The position numbers and the translations under genes were made by a program. This document shows positions 11,601-24,505 of a DNA stretch of 64,000 bases, piece by piece. Location: positions 950,213 through 1,014,212 of the forward strand of contig WBMV01008568.1 of assembly GCA_013396655.1 (NCBI GenBank), in the 5' to 3' direction. The DNA is from Campylorhamphus procurvoides. Its lineage: Eukaryota > Chordata > Aves > Passeriformes > Dendrocolaptidae. The notes below the pieces were generated by a model. It searched no databases, was not told where the DNA came from, and saw nothing but the letters and a program-made list of their open reading frames with translations. How positions within the stretch are numbered: position 1 is the stretch's first letter; each line of letters opens with the position of its first letter.

Positions 11601-14600
11601 CACTCTCTCAAGATGACAGTCTGGGACTCCTGTTCAGAGAGCAGGAGTGCAGGCTCCTGCAAAAAGAGCATATGGTAACAACTTGTGTGATAAGAATGAG
11701 TTGTGATAGCAAACAGCTATAGGTTACAGCTATCCTAGCACTGCTGGTGGTGAGGTCTGTAATGCACTGTGATTACGTGTGCCATGCAGGCTTGGGACAT
11801 GTAATTGACTCTGCTATTTATTTTTATTCAGGTGACAGGAACTGAATGAATAAAATAAGTTAAAACTTTTTTTGGCATATTTCTCCCTTTGGCCAAATTA
11901 TTTTATTAACATCCCAATGAATTTATCAGCTACAGAGATAGGTGTCAGTCTCTGTTCCTCAGCCAATTACAGAGGCATCTCCTCTTTCCACTGTGGACTA
12001 CTTAAAAAGTTTTACTGGTGATGGGGATTCCTCACAGAACAGATGTATGCCTCCTGACAAGAGGTTTACTCCTCCCATTACTATTTGCATTATACTTAAA
12101 TGGGGTTCACAGTATATAACAATATTTTCACTGGTTGAAAGCCTTTAGTCTGTGACACATGTAGTTTCTGTGCATTCAGAGATAGATCTTCAGGGAAGAT
12201 GTAGACACTACATACTTTTTTAGGCCATGTGCTTATGTACTTTAAAGCAAATTATTGTAGCTGATGTGTGAGACTCTGATTCCAAACTAATATTTCTATA
12301 TTGGCGTGTTTTAAGATTTTTTCTGATTTAAGACTATGAAAGCAAGATCATTTTTTTTCTGGCTGTTAAGTTTAGAAGTGCAAACCTTATAGCCTCACCA
12401 CCTTAGCCCAGCATAGTGCTTATTGGAAGGTGAGGGATGATGCCAGTAGTGTGTGGTAATGACATGTACCCACTTGAGCAATGCTGACTGGCCAAAATAT
12501 TCTGGCACAAGTCACTTAGCTCACTTGACCAGGACCTCTGCCTTGTGCAGGTGGGACCTGAACGGTCACCCTCTTGTGTGTTCCTGGCTTTTGGGTAGGG
12601 AAGGTTAATGGATATGACTCTTTCTGTAGCTGGCCTGTGCTGTGTCCCCCTCTCTGGGAGGAGTGAATGAGGTCACCAAAAGTAATTTTGAACATTAAAG
12701 ACTGAATGCAGTCAGATACCACTTTGATGGGCATTCTGCAAATAACTGGAAACTGGACAGTCATGAGAGAGTTTGTACCAGAATTATGGAAACTGTTAAG
12801 ACCCTGTTTAAACTCATTGACCAGATGTGCTGCAACATGTACCTGGATGAACATGTGTATAAGGTCTCCTTACCGAGAGGAGCTGGTGTGACCATCCACC
12901 TGTGCCTGAGCTGGTCCATACAACTGGCAGCCCCATTCCCAACCCACTGCTCAGATTGCCTAATACTGCAATCGCCAGCTCTTTGATGAAAGGCGGGTTC
13001 ACGTATCAGATTGTTGAGCATTAGGGATAGGAGATTAGATTTGCAGTGTAATCTTCTAGTAACATTCCTCTTGATCTGGAGATTGTGCTTTATAAAAGAG
13101 CTCTTTTCTCTCTGACATTGTGAAGGCCTGCTAAGGGACAACTCTCTTCTACCTTCATTTGGAAATGGTAAGGCTGCTACTGACCTGATGTTCGTGAAGG
13201 TCACAGCTGCACCGGGCAAAATTAGTTCTGTGTAGGACAGTTAAGTAGATTGGATTTTCTCAGTTGTAGCTGATTTACTTTTATCTGAGTTCCTCTTGCA
13301 AAGCCATTTAAAGTCCATTCCCCTCTGCCCCCCACTGCCTGTTTATGGGAAAAGACTGGAAGGGGGAGATTCCTGCCTGGGCTCCAATTCTGCTTCAAGC
13401 CCTATTCTCATATCTTTCCAGGAAATTGTCTGTACAGAGGCTGGTGTGTAGTCGCTCTGGAGCCTGAGGCTGTATTTCATCCCATCATGAATGTTGTAGG
13501 GTCAGTAGGGATGGTCTTCCCCTGTGCCAGCTGACTGTAGCTTTGTACTCTCTGCTTTGGATCCAGAACCCTGCTGGGACCCTTCTGCGGATTCCTAGTA
13601 ATGTTGCTGCAAATGTGTCTGAGCCCCTTTCCAGTCCAGCTTTTTTTCTCCTTGTGGCTAAATGTCCCTGGAGATTTTGGAGCCTGATGAAGCCAGTTAA
13701 TTTGGGTTGAAATGCATCAAAGTCTGTGTCTTTTAATCGGGGAAAAAAACAACTGCTGAAGTCAGTTGAGTAGCAGATTCGGCCAGCTAAGTCTGGCCAC
13801 TAGGAAACCTGTCAGCTACCTGGCTGTGCTGGCAAAACATGACATATGGTTGTGCGTGGGAAGCCCCTTCATTGCGAGCATGGTGAGACACAGAAGTGAG
13901 AGTGATTTCCACCCGGCCATGTTTTACTGCAGTGACTTTGCCAACGGGATGTAATTATGGTGGGTCTTTGCCTGCTGCTCCAGGTGGCAAAGCAACCACT
14001 GATGGAAAAGACCTCTTGCTTCTAGGCATCCTCCTGTTTTTACTTCCTTTTACATTAACTTGTGGTGGAACCTGAAGTCTGCAGAAATTGTTGTCTGGTA
14101 AGTTTGGGAAAAGATGCTGGAGATTGTGGCAGACAACTGACAGAGTAAGGGCTATATAATACTGGTGATAGACTGTGTGATCCCAGTTCAACTCCACCAC
14201 GTGAATGGGGAAAATTCACAGGGAGAGTTGCGTCAGGGCCTGAGTAGAGGTAAGTGGTATGTGAAGGGGATATTTGCTTTGCAAAGTCACCTTCAGCCTG
14301 TATAAAAAATCTGGTCTGTCTGGGTCTATATGAAAAAAAGGGCTGTGGCAATAATTGAATGAAAAGAGAGCTGCCGCATCATAGGTTCCCACCTCCCCAG
14401 AATGGTAGCTGATGCAGGGTTTAAAGGAGATGAGCCATAATTGCTCCCAGAGCTCTGTGTCTCTCCTCTCTGGATGGTAGAACAGTGCTGGCAGCACTGC
14501 TGGGTCCTGAAGAGTAGGGTCCAGCCTGTCTGGAGGAACCAAGAGGGCCACAGAGAGCAGGTCCGTCTCCCAGACCACTTGTGCCAAGCAGGGTCCCTTG

Positions 14601-16770
14601 ACCTGGTTGCACTGGACATTTGCATTAACAGAGTCTGACTCTCAGACTGTGGCATTCTGCAGACTAGAACTGATGCGGGGATATCCTAGTGTAGAAATTG
14701 TTGCAAAAGAGAAGCCCTAAATCAAGATTTTTGTATTCCATTTTCTTTTCTAAAAGCTTCAGTAACTACCTTTGTTCTGTATTGCACTGAGAACATGCAA
14801 TGACCCTCATTTGTCTTTGGCATTTTCTCTTGCTTTTTACTGTCACCTCCTTTGACGTTATGACAGTATGTCCTATACTGGATTACAGGTATAAATATTG
14901 CTTTGGGGTTAGGCTTTTTAGTCAACATGCATTTGGGAAAGGTGTTAGTGACTGTCGAGGGGTCAGTGTGCAGCATCTGAATGGGCAGTAGTTGGAAGCA
15001 TTACCATCCTTTGTGTCTGTGTTTCAGAACAGGTCTGAGGCATGAGGATTTTAGTTTTTCCATTCAGACAGTACTATATTAGTAATATGAAGTATTTGAC
15101 AGTTCTCTTATATTTACTCTTTTAATGTCAAAATGTGTCACATCTGGTATTAATTGGTGGAAAATTATGGCTCTAATTTACCAATTTGATTGTCTGGGAA
15201 AATTGAAGAGAGTGTAGCATAATAAATGAATGCCTATTAATCTTTAAAATTTGTCTGTTTATTATCTGCTAAAATGGCCTGTTACACGGTGCTGTAAACA
15301 GCTTTTTGGAAATAGTGGTATTCATGGAGGGAAGGGCCATGGCCAAAGCATTTCAGACCCACTAAGGGGAGGATGTGGCCTGGAGAAGTCCTGGGGCCAG
15401 AGATGGCCTAGACACCTGAGGCAGGGTCTCCTCCAGGTAGGAAGGCGGCTGCTCTTTGTTAATAACCCTGCAGGGGTGAAGGCATGATGTCCCCATTCTC
15501 ACGTGCATGCCAGCCTGTCACTGCTGTCCTAGGTGCCAGGCAGAGGAGCAGCCCACCATGGACATGGCCTTTGCTTTTCTCCTTCTCTTCACCTGGAATT
15601 GTTATCTCCATGCAGGTTTCTTAGTCCAGGGCACAGGCTGCTGCATCACTGATTCCCAAAACAAATTGGCATATTTCTCCACAGTAATTGTTTTAATCAT
15701 TATTAATGAACATTAATTTCCAACGAGAGCACTCCAAAAGCCCTGATTTTTTTCAGACTTGCAGACATGGGAGCGTAGGCAAAAGAAGTTGGGTTGCTCT
15801 TCCCAGCATTGAAATGAAAAAGTTTTTCTCAAAGGCAATGTGTGGATCAAACCCAAACCCAAGGCACTGTCACTCTGTCCTGACAACCCCAGCTCCAAGG
15901 AGACAGGTCTCTGCTGCCTTCCCATCAACACGTGGGCAAAGCAAAGGAAGGTGGTGGAGTGCGCTGTTACTTGGGTACTGTAGTGAGAGTGACAGGCCCG
16001 ACAGCTTTTCTATCAAAAGACACCCATGTGTTTGTGAAAATACATTTTTTGAGGATCAAATACCAGGTGCTTATTTTAGTAGCAGAGATCCCTGACACAT
16101 GCCAATTCTGGAATAAGCTGATTCTGAAAGCTAACATTCTGTATGATTATTTCAATATATATGCCATCTGTCAGTAGCATATACAAATATTTATGTATTT
16201 TGATTACTATAACTACTATGAGGGTGCTGAAGCTCATAAATAATTTCATTTCCAGCAATCATTTTATTACTCTTCCATGGTTTGATAATGACATTTTGCA
16301 TGGGCCTGCTCAGGCTCTGACACAAAGAGCAGAGTCACAGCGTGGCTATGCAAGTGACACCCTTCTCACAAAAAGCCTGTGGCCGGGGGATGCCTGAGCA
16401 CATGTACCCTCTGGGTGTGTACCAGCTCCCACTCACTTCATCTCCATCTCCTTGGGCTTCAGACTGCACTGCGCTTTCATTCAGCTCCATCCCGCCTTGT
16501 CAAGTGACTGCGCTTAGACTGGCAAATGATATAATATGACTAATTATGTTTAATGCAGATAATGTCTTATAATCAAAATAAAGAGTGGATTGCAAACAGA
16601 TCCTTAAAGGGCACCAGGCATAGAATTGACACTGTATTTATTACCAATAACATTGCTGAAGTGCTAACAGCTGCTCAGCTCCAGCAAGTGCAGCCCCTTT
16701 GCAGAGTTTCCCAGAAGAAGGGCTAAGTGTATCAGAAGCACATTACTGCTGATAATAGTAATTAGTTCAG

Positions 16771-16852
16771 TAGAGCTCAAAATGTTTTGTAAAATATTAT
16801 TATACTGATTTTGCAACTCTGCAAACCACAGCACAGAGAAACAGCCTCCTTG
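16771..16852. repeat. Ancient amniote repeat / MIR-like relic
   Basis: GAGCTCAAAATGTTTTGTAA, then ATTATTAT, then a degenerate ACTCTGCAAACCACAGCACA block and GAG. This parallels the widespread core GAGCTCAAAGTGCTTTACAA, ATTATTATCCCC, and a GGGAAACTGAGGCACAGAG-like end. It is an old, immobile copy. Confidence 0.45.
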
Positions 16853-19800
16853 GCTTGGAGGAGTCACTGCCGACTGTGGGGATGGCCCTGGCTCTGGTGC
16901 AGGGCTGCTGTCCCTTTCCTTGGAGCACATTGCTCTCTCCAGCTGAATCCAGAAGTGTAAGGGATGACTCCTCTCTAGCTCTGCCTTCATTTTCACCAGC
17001 GTTAGCAAAGAGACTTCAGTAGATGGAGAAATGCACTGATGTGAAAGTAGATTTCGGTGTTAGATTTTTGAAAAGCCATTGTTAAGCTGCAAAAGGAAAC
17101 CACAAGCTGTAAAGGTTGATGAAGCTCCTCTGTAAGGGACTCTTATTTTGCTGCGTACATTTGTTTTCTCTTGCTTACTAAAGGGATAAAGTGCAATCTA
17201 GGTTTCAGAGAGAGATGGCTGATTAATCTGTCTGCCAGGTACATATGGAAATAAATTAGCAAATGGTGCATCTGGGATTAAACTACCGCAGAGATGATAA
17301 ATTATTGCCATCTTCCATGGCTGTATTACTGAAGCTTCACTGGGTTCCCAGTACTCAGTTACTTGCTATTCACACAGTATCACCATGGCTGTGGGATGGA
17401 AAGCCTCTATATTAGAAGCAATTTTCTGTGATATGCTAGTTTGAGAACAGATCTGGCCAGACCCGTAAGGATATGCTGTATACTTAGATTAAGTAAAATC
17501 AAAGAGATGTGATTTGGTCCTTCTGCTCTGCATGAAATTCTGCTGGTTTCTGAGAAATGCTCAGGAAGGGAAAAAGCAAGGACCTGCAAGAGACTTTTCC
17601 ACTATCTGCAGTCACCCTCCACCCTTTATCCCAAATAGCAGCGTTATATATGCTAACACAAAGTTGTGAGGCCCTAAAAGAGAGTTTTCTCTGTGTTAAA
17701 CCTCTCCCACACCTCCAGCTTGACCCAGATGTTGTTCCAGATTGCACAATTCCAGTTTATCTCTGACATGACGACTGAGATGAAACACCAAGAGGGCAGG
17801 TGGTATTTGCTTTGAATCCTGATAGAGATTTCTCAACTGTGTCTCTGCTGCTGCATTTTCATGTCCATTTAAACTGATGTACAGCTGATGGGCTGGCAGC
17901 TGGGACATGCCAGTGATGCCTACAACAAGACAAGCAAGTGGAGTAAGTGTAACAGCAGGCACCTGGTGTGCTGCCTTTCTGGAGGCAAAAAGGGTCACAC
18001 AACAGTTCTCATCAAGGCTTCTGCATGATAATGCTTGGCAAGACTATGGCTGTGTCCACAGTGCTTGTTGGGAGCTCTCTGTGGATCATCAAGACTATAA
18101 TTTTCTTTCTCATCCACGTACCTGGGTTTCATTTCAAAAGAAACTGGGACAGCTGTGGAGATGGTGCAAAAAGCAGTAGCTGTACTGGTTAGGCCAGGAG
18201 AGGTTCCTTACCTGCAGAAAAGTGACCTATGATAGCAGTGCAGGGTAACAAACGTTCTTGTTCTGATTTCCTTATTTCCCAAGGTCTTTACTGGGGCTCT
18301 AAAACTTCCTCTGGGGCTGCCATTCCCTAGAAGGGAGTTGAGGGAATAAAGCAACTCTGCAGATAGTCTCAAAGAAGGTAAGGAGAGGGCAGGTAGAAAC
18401 AGTGTTGGATAGAGAGGTAGATCAAAGATAAAGTTTTGTTGAACGTGCCTTGTGTTTAAAAGCTTGTGTTTTAGTTTGAGAGCATATTGGAAGAATGGCT
18501 TGACTTTTCCTAGGGCAAGTCTGTGGCATGTAACAGCTGTGGTGCAGAGGTGCCAAGTCCTGCAGCACACCAGTGAGCTGCAGGAGTGGGGGCAGCTGGA
18601 AAAGCTGCAGCTGGGCTTTTGACTAGGAATTTGCAACGTGGCAGGGAAAGCTCGTGTCTCCAGGTCGATCTTCGTGGCCCTGCATGGGTCAGCCAGGTCT
18701 CTCAAAACCAGTTGTTACGCAGGGAGCTCTTCTGGGGACTGATCCTGCAGGGTGACTCTGGGGTGCAGGGTGGAGATGATCAGGACAGGATGCTTATAGA
18801 GCCGGGAGCTGCCAGGTGTTGGCTGTTGTTCAGCTCCTGCCTTGGCACTGGTGAGGGGATGTGAGCCTGTCACAGGACACGGACAGCCATGGGGTGGGTC
18901 TGCTGTGCCTTCAGGCTGGGCAGCATGGAAGTGCTGGGCTTGAAGGACATTACTGGCTGACTGTGCCTGCTGGTTTTCTTCCCCGAGTCACTCACTGCGG
19001 TCTATGGGTCAAGCACAATTAGGATGTATGCGTCCATAATTGAGTAACACTAATGAGAACAACGCGTCGCGTTACAAGATGCATGGGTGGATGCTGAGCT
19101 GTAAATCTGAGCTAGCAAGGACTCTGAGAGCTCTGTTCAATTAATCCAAACACAGAAATATTTATAGAAATAGATTTATTTTCCAGTGACTTTATTTGCA
19201 AATTTTGGTTAAAAACAACAGTTTGTTCCTAATATGATCACGTCAACCAGCAAGTGGGACTTACTGTCATTCTTGGCCTTTCCCACAAAGTATTTTGAGC
19301 AGAATGCCGAGTGAGTCAAAGGAAGCACTGGCTGATGGATGAACAGATTGCGGCACAGTCATCTATTCTATTGCGCACTTCCAGGGAAACCCCTGCAAAT
19401 TAGATGTGCAGTTTTTAACTGTACAGAGAAAACTAAAGAAATTACATTATGAACGAAAAATGAGATGAAAATGTCTGCTGTCTCATAAACAATTCAGGAA
19501 TGACTCCCTCTAAAATATTCTGGTTTATGCACACATTTAATTTGTGCTCTGGGAGCAAAATAAAGTTGCTAAGATAAAACATTCTAATAATGATTTATGT
19601 AAATTTATTTGAACAAAGAAATGATGTAGTTGCCTATAGCAAATTGTTTGGAATGTGAAATGGTATTTACGAACTGCTTCTCTGTATGAATACAATAGAT
19701 GATAGGAAAAGCTACATAAAGAAAACATAATTGTACATTCAAAATGGACTCTGATGCCATGTCTAGTAAGCAGGAAAGCCAGTTGAGCAGATTGCTCAGT

Positions 19801-22800
19801 GTCTGATAAAATAATCTCTAGCTTGATTCTTCCCAGGCTATTTATAACACACATTTAATTTAAAATTTAGGGTTGTGCTGCGGATGACCGTAACAGTCAT
19901 ACCAGGGCCATGTATGATAATACAAATTGTTTGCCTCACATCACACATATGCCAAAGTCTCAAGTTGCTTTACAAGCAGAAAATCAGTCTCCGTATCCTC
20001 AAAATATGGCTGAAAATAGGAAAACAATTGTAGTCCCCAGCTGCTATGGGCATATGGGGCCAAATTTATCCCATCTGTTGAAGGTTATGGAGTTCCGCCA
20101 GGGATGACTTTGATCCTGTATGTCTAGCAAAGTGGAACCAATATGTCAATATAAGACATCCTGCTACTTCTGATGTTCTCCCAATAAAACAACATCATTC
20201 AAAGTGGCGTGAATTTCCCAAGTGCATGAGTCACAAACACAGTCATGGGGGATATTTCAAAAGTGCTCTGATTCTTGCTACGTTGATGTTAAAGCAGCGA
20301 ATGACAAATTGGCTTTTCCCTCAATGAGGGCTCAAGCCTAGGAGCTGCTGGTATAGGCGAGCGTGCATCAGCCTGAGGCATGGAAATGGAAACCAAGGGC
20401 CATTTGGAGCATTTTAGCAAAACACTGCAGGACAGAAACTGTTTCTGCACTCAGGTAATGCAAAGCATGTTTCACTTCAAAAGCTTTTTTCAAATCAGGA
20501 ATGAGAATGCCATGTAGAAATAATAGAGTTATTTACTGTATTTGCTTTGGCATACCAAGGCATCTCTAGATACTTGGTGATGGGCTGCGCTCTAGCCATT
20601 TACAAGTTTAAAAGACATTGAGCCCCTTGCTTTAAGCAGGGCTGGTTTCCTAGTCCCCATCAGCTAGTCTCCTGGGGACAAGAAGGATTAGAGTAAAATA
20701 GTCTTCTGTCACATGATTAGGGTTCAGAGGACATTTTTGCAGTTGAATTCCTTCTGGTTTATTCTGGACTAGTACTAAGTGCCTGGTGTAGGAAGGCTAT
20801 GTCTCCTGCCCAGGACTTTGCTGGTGGCAACAGAATGGTCTTTCCAGCACCAGCCTGTGTGTTAAAGGCAAAAATGAACAGAAAGTGGCTCTCTTTTGTC
20901 TCATGCTTGCAGGCTGTTCTTTTGGGCCCTGCATGCATATCTGAGTGAGACCAGAAAAATCATATAAATGCTGGCATGACACACCTGCAAATTAGAATCT
21001 CTGACAAAGCTGGTGTTTATTTCCAGCAATGCTACACTGGACTCTATGAAAGGCAGATCTTGATAAACACTGTTCCTTAGCATAGCTGACAAAGTTGTAC
21101 TTAGAATTATCCTGGGAGATGATTGTAGAGTTTAAAACGTAACTGCAGACATTTATCATCAAATTAGTTTGCCCCCATTCAGTATATAGTACCTTATAAA
21201 GGGGATTTTGAATGGCTGTGGACAGAACCACTCCAGTCTCTGTCTAGAGAGCATGGAGGCACTGCTGTCTTGGAATGAACAGCTCTAAAAGTACAGTGGA
21301 CTCTCCCCACAAGCAGTAACTGGAAGATCATCTATTTTGCTCTATTTATTCCTTTGTGACCGCTTTCTTCTGCCTGGGGCTTTCTCATCTGTACACTCTG
21401 CATTACTTATGGACTGCTAGGCCAAATCTCCAAAGATATCTGGGAAAACTTGACAGGCTCAGTTTCGAGTCTTGATCAATGCTGCATTTCCCTCCAAATC
21501 AGAATTAGTCCCTGGAAATTGGGGTGAAGCCATATGTGCCTTTTGTTTTGCTCTTCCAGAAGCCATTCCTTTGCCACAGCAGATCCACACCAGGGAGATC
21601 ACCAAACCATTTGCTGAAGTGGCACATCTTCCCCCAGAAATACGCGGGACTTGGTTAATTTTAATAGCTCGCCTATTTAATGTGCTGGGTTATAGCTAAC
21701 ACTATTACAAGTAATGAGCTAAACTGGGACATCTCTGTCACTTGAGGGTGCTGCAACTGCAAGGAGGGTTTCATAAGAAGCTCTTGATCTGTCAGTGGCG
21801 ACCATAGCTCTCACGTCTTCAGCTGAGATAAAAGCATTGTTTGCTTAACAGGATTGAATTTTCCTCAAAGAAATAATTGAAACAACAGGAGAATCACCCA
21901 AACCTGCACTGAGCATTAGCAGATGAGCTAGTTTGAAATCGATCCATTTGGAAAAGAAATAATGTGCAGATTGGTCAAGGTAATGATGGTATCGGATGAT
22001 AAAATGGATGCAGGAATAGAGAATGCTTGTGAGGGATATAGTGTCACCTAAAAGCTTTGCAGAAGTGCTTTTATTACCCTGAATCAGCTTGGTTTTGCAC
22101 TGACACTTAGCTGTTTGCAAAGAATTATACCTGCCTCTGAGATAAATACATCTGATAGTGAACTCTTAACCCCTCTTTTGCAGGCCTCTTCTGGGCAGTG
22201 GCCGTGGAGAAAGAGATGCCTTCAATTTTTCTGAATACAGAGTTAGAGAAAATGGGGTGCAAAACTATGGTACATAATTTACTAGTGAGCAGAACACTTC
22301 AGGAAAATTACAGTCATTATTGAATGTAATGAAACCTGACAAATTAGAGTTTCATAGGCCCTCCTTGAGATTAGCGTGATCCATTAAACATGCTCTCTGA
22401 CTGCTAAATGGTGTTGTCCCATTTCCCCATAAGAACTTGAGAAATTCTGAGGTAACTCTGGCTAACAGCTGATTGAAAGCACCCAATCAAGAGCTCCTTA
22501 AAGTAAGAGGAGAAATTATACTGATTAACATTATTTCCAAGAAGGTAGTCTCTGAGTAGGCTGTAAATTGTGTTAGAAGCATTTGGGTATTGCAGGGAAG
22601 ACTGAATTTGACACAGAAGTGGCCACAAAGTAATGTACAAAGTGGAGTGATCAAGGGAAGAACATTTTGTTGATTGTGGTGGGAAAATTGAATTACTCTC
22701 AGTAGCATAGCTATTCAGAATATGTACATTAAAGTGAATGATACACAGTTTAAAAGAAGAGCAAGCAAATACAAAGAGCAGAAAAAGCCCCTTTCACAAA

Positions 22801-24436
22801 TCCTTCTTGCCTCATTATTTATATCTTAAGATTGTTTTCACAGGGAATAGTGTGGCACACTGGTCATGAATACCTTATCCATTATGCTGAGACATTCCAG
22901 TGATGCAAACTAAATCAATACAATAGTATTTTGCTTTTTCCCTGACTGATTGTACATTAAAAGCAACCTTTAAATGACAGCCATTAGCACCTGAGACCTG
23001 GTCACTGGCACTGACTGAGCTGACATGAGATAAATGGTGAAGGGTCTGTGTGATAGAGTTGATTCTGAATTTCACAACAAAGCCTTCAAACTGGGAGTCA
23101 GTGAGAGAGTGTGTAACTTGCCAATATGGGACAGAGGGTCTTTATCTTGTGGAAGAAGTAGTACATGGATGTCATCTAGTTCCCGGTCCTTCAAGGCACT
23201 AAGACCACCATAGATAACTTTTATAGGCTTAAGTGAAGGAGATGCCGTAGCTGTAGATGAGCACAGCAGCATTACAGCAGATGAGCCTCTCCCTTGGTAA
23301 ATTTTCTCAAAATATGAATCTCACAACTAAAAATGTTGTATAGCGTATGTGTGCTGGAGTGATGCAAGAGCCATTTGGGTTTGCTTCTTACATCTCTTGG
23401 TCAAACCCACCACCCATCCCATGTTCCAGTTTGGGAAGTGCTGGGCACAGTCTGCAATGTCTTTCAGAAGCTTCCAGCGCAGTAATGCATGACACTGAAA
23501 TGCAATAAAAATTAAAACCTGGAATAATGGCAGGCATTAATAGATATTTCTCATATTTCTGAGGCAAAGATTTAAGTGCAATGCTAAATGTCAAATTAAA
23601 AGAGCCACATGACTACAATTTAATGCTAAGAGCTGTCTAATCTGGTAATGTCATCTCATCTCATGACATCCTCAGTGACCAAAACTGATCCAGAAGATTG
23701 GTTTGTGGTATTTTGCCAGGATCACTTACTAAAATTAGCTCAGTTACTGGTGCTTTGGGTGGTATTTGAGCCAGACCAGTGGGCACCGGTACAGTGTTAA
23801 AGTGCCATCATGGCATATGGGGAAGAATCGAAGGAAGAAGCTTTGAAAGGCTGGAAAGGAAAACAAGCATTTGAAATACAAATAAGATTCCCATAATCTT
23901 ACCTCTGCTTAGAAGGAGTCTGTCATCATGGCTGATGTGGGGCAGAGTGGGACATGATGAATGTGAACACAGTCCTAGAGAAATTAAGTTTATTCCCCCC
24001 TAATCTAACTTATTATAAGCATTTATGGTGCCCATCCGTGTAATGTCTGAGCAGTAGTCGCCATTGTTGTTCAGGGCTGGCAACTCATGTCTCCTATCAA
24101 GAGCAGATCTTTAAGGAAAATCTCTGTTGGTTATGATGTAGCTTATTCATAAAAATATTTACAGTAGCTACTTACATCTACCCTCTTCTAAATGATAAAG
24201 CACTTGAGTGCGGGTTGAATGCCTGCTACCTTCTCATCTCCTTGACATTCATTATAAACCAAGAAGCCAAGTTTTTTAAAAGCTATTCAGATGTTTTGTG
24301 CTGTAACTTTCTCTAGTAGATATATTCCTATTGATTGCAGTGAAACACACAGAGTAGAACAGAACAGATCAATTGAAAAGTAAAGTTAAGACAGCAAGCA
24401 CACTTCTTTTCCACTTACCATAATGGAAGCAGTTAG
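16853..24436. other. Noncoding tract
   Basis: No exon recognised. The part at about 19,005-19,270 includes the CpG-dense palindrome and AT-rich sequence that looks like a regulatory element. The rest is unremarkable AT-rich DNA with short chance ORFs. Confidence 0.6.
19061..19073. repeat. CpG-dense short inverted repeat
   Basis: AACGCGTCGCGTT is a perfect inverted repeat around a central T. It holds four CpG dinucleotides in 13 bases within otherwise AT-rich, CpG-poor sequence. Confidence 0.85.
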
Positions 24437-24505
24437 GGCTGGATCTATCCCAGGTGTAATGCTGCTGAAGTCAATGGAGTTGTACCAGCGATGAATTTGG
24501 CTCCT
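24437..24505. repeat. Palindromic MITE-like ancient repeat
   Basis: GGCTGGATCTATCCCAGGTG in the left half is mirrored imperfectly by GAGCCAAATTCATCGCTGGT on the opposite strand. The centre is TGAAGTCAATGGAGTTGTAC. The architecture matches an abundant reptile/bird palindromic repeat built around a TTGACTTCAATGG-like core with GGTGTAA arms. It probably derives from a non-autonomous DNA transposon. Confidence 0.5.

Larger units (their letters stand above)
5796..16770. other. Noncoding tract
   Basis: No exon recognised. It contains two faint ancient repeats (7.4 and 8.6 kb) and poly-T runs at about 8,791, 9,319 and 9,590. An AT-rich stretch at about 15,100-15,240 and another at 16,140-16,290 have TAATTA/ATTAAT-type content that could be conserved noncoding DNA; this is a guess from texture only. 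Confidence 0.6.
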
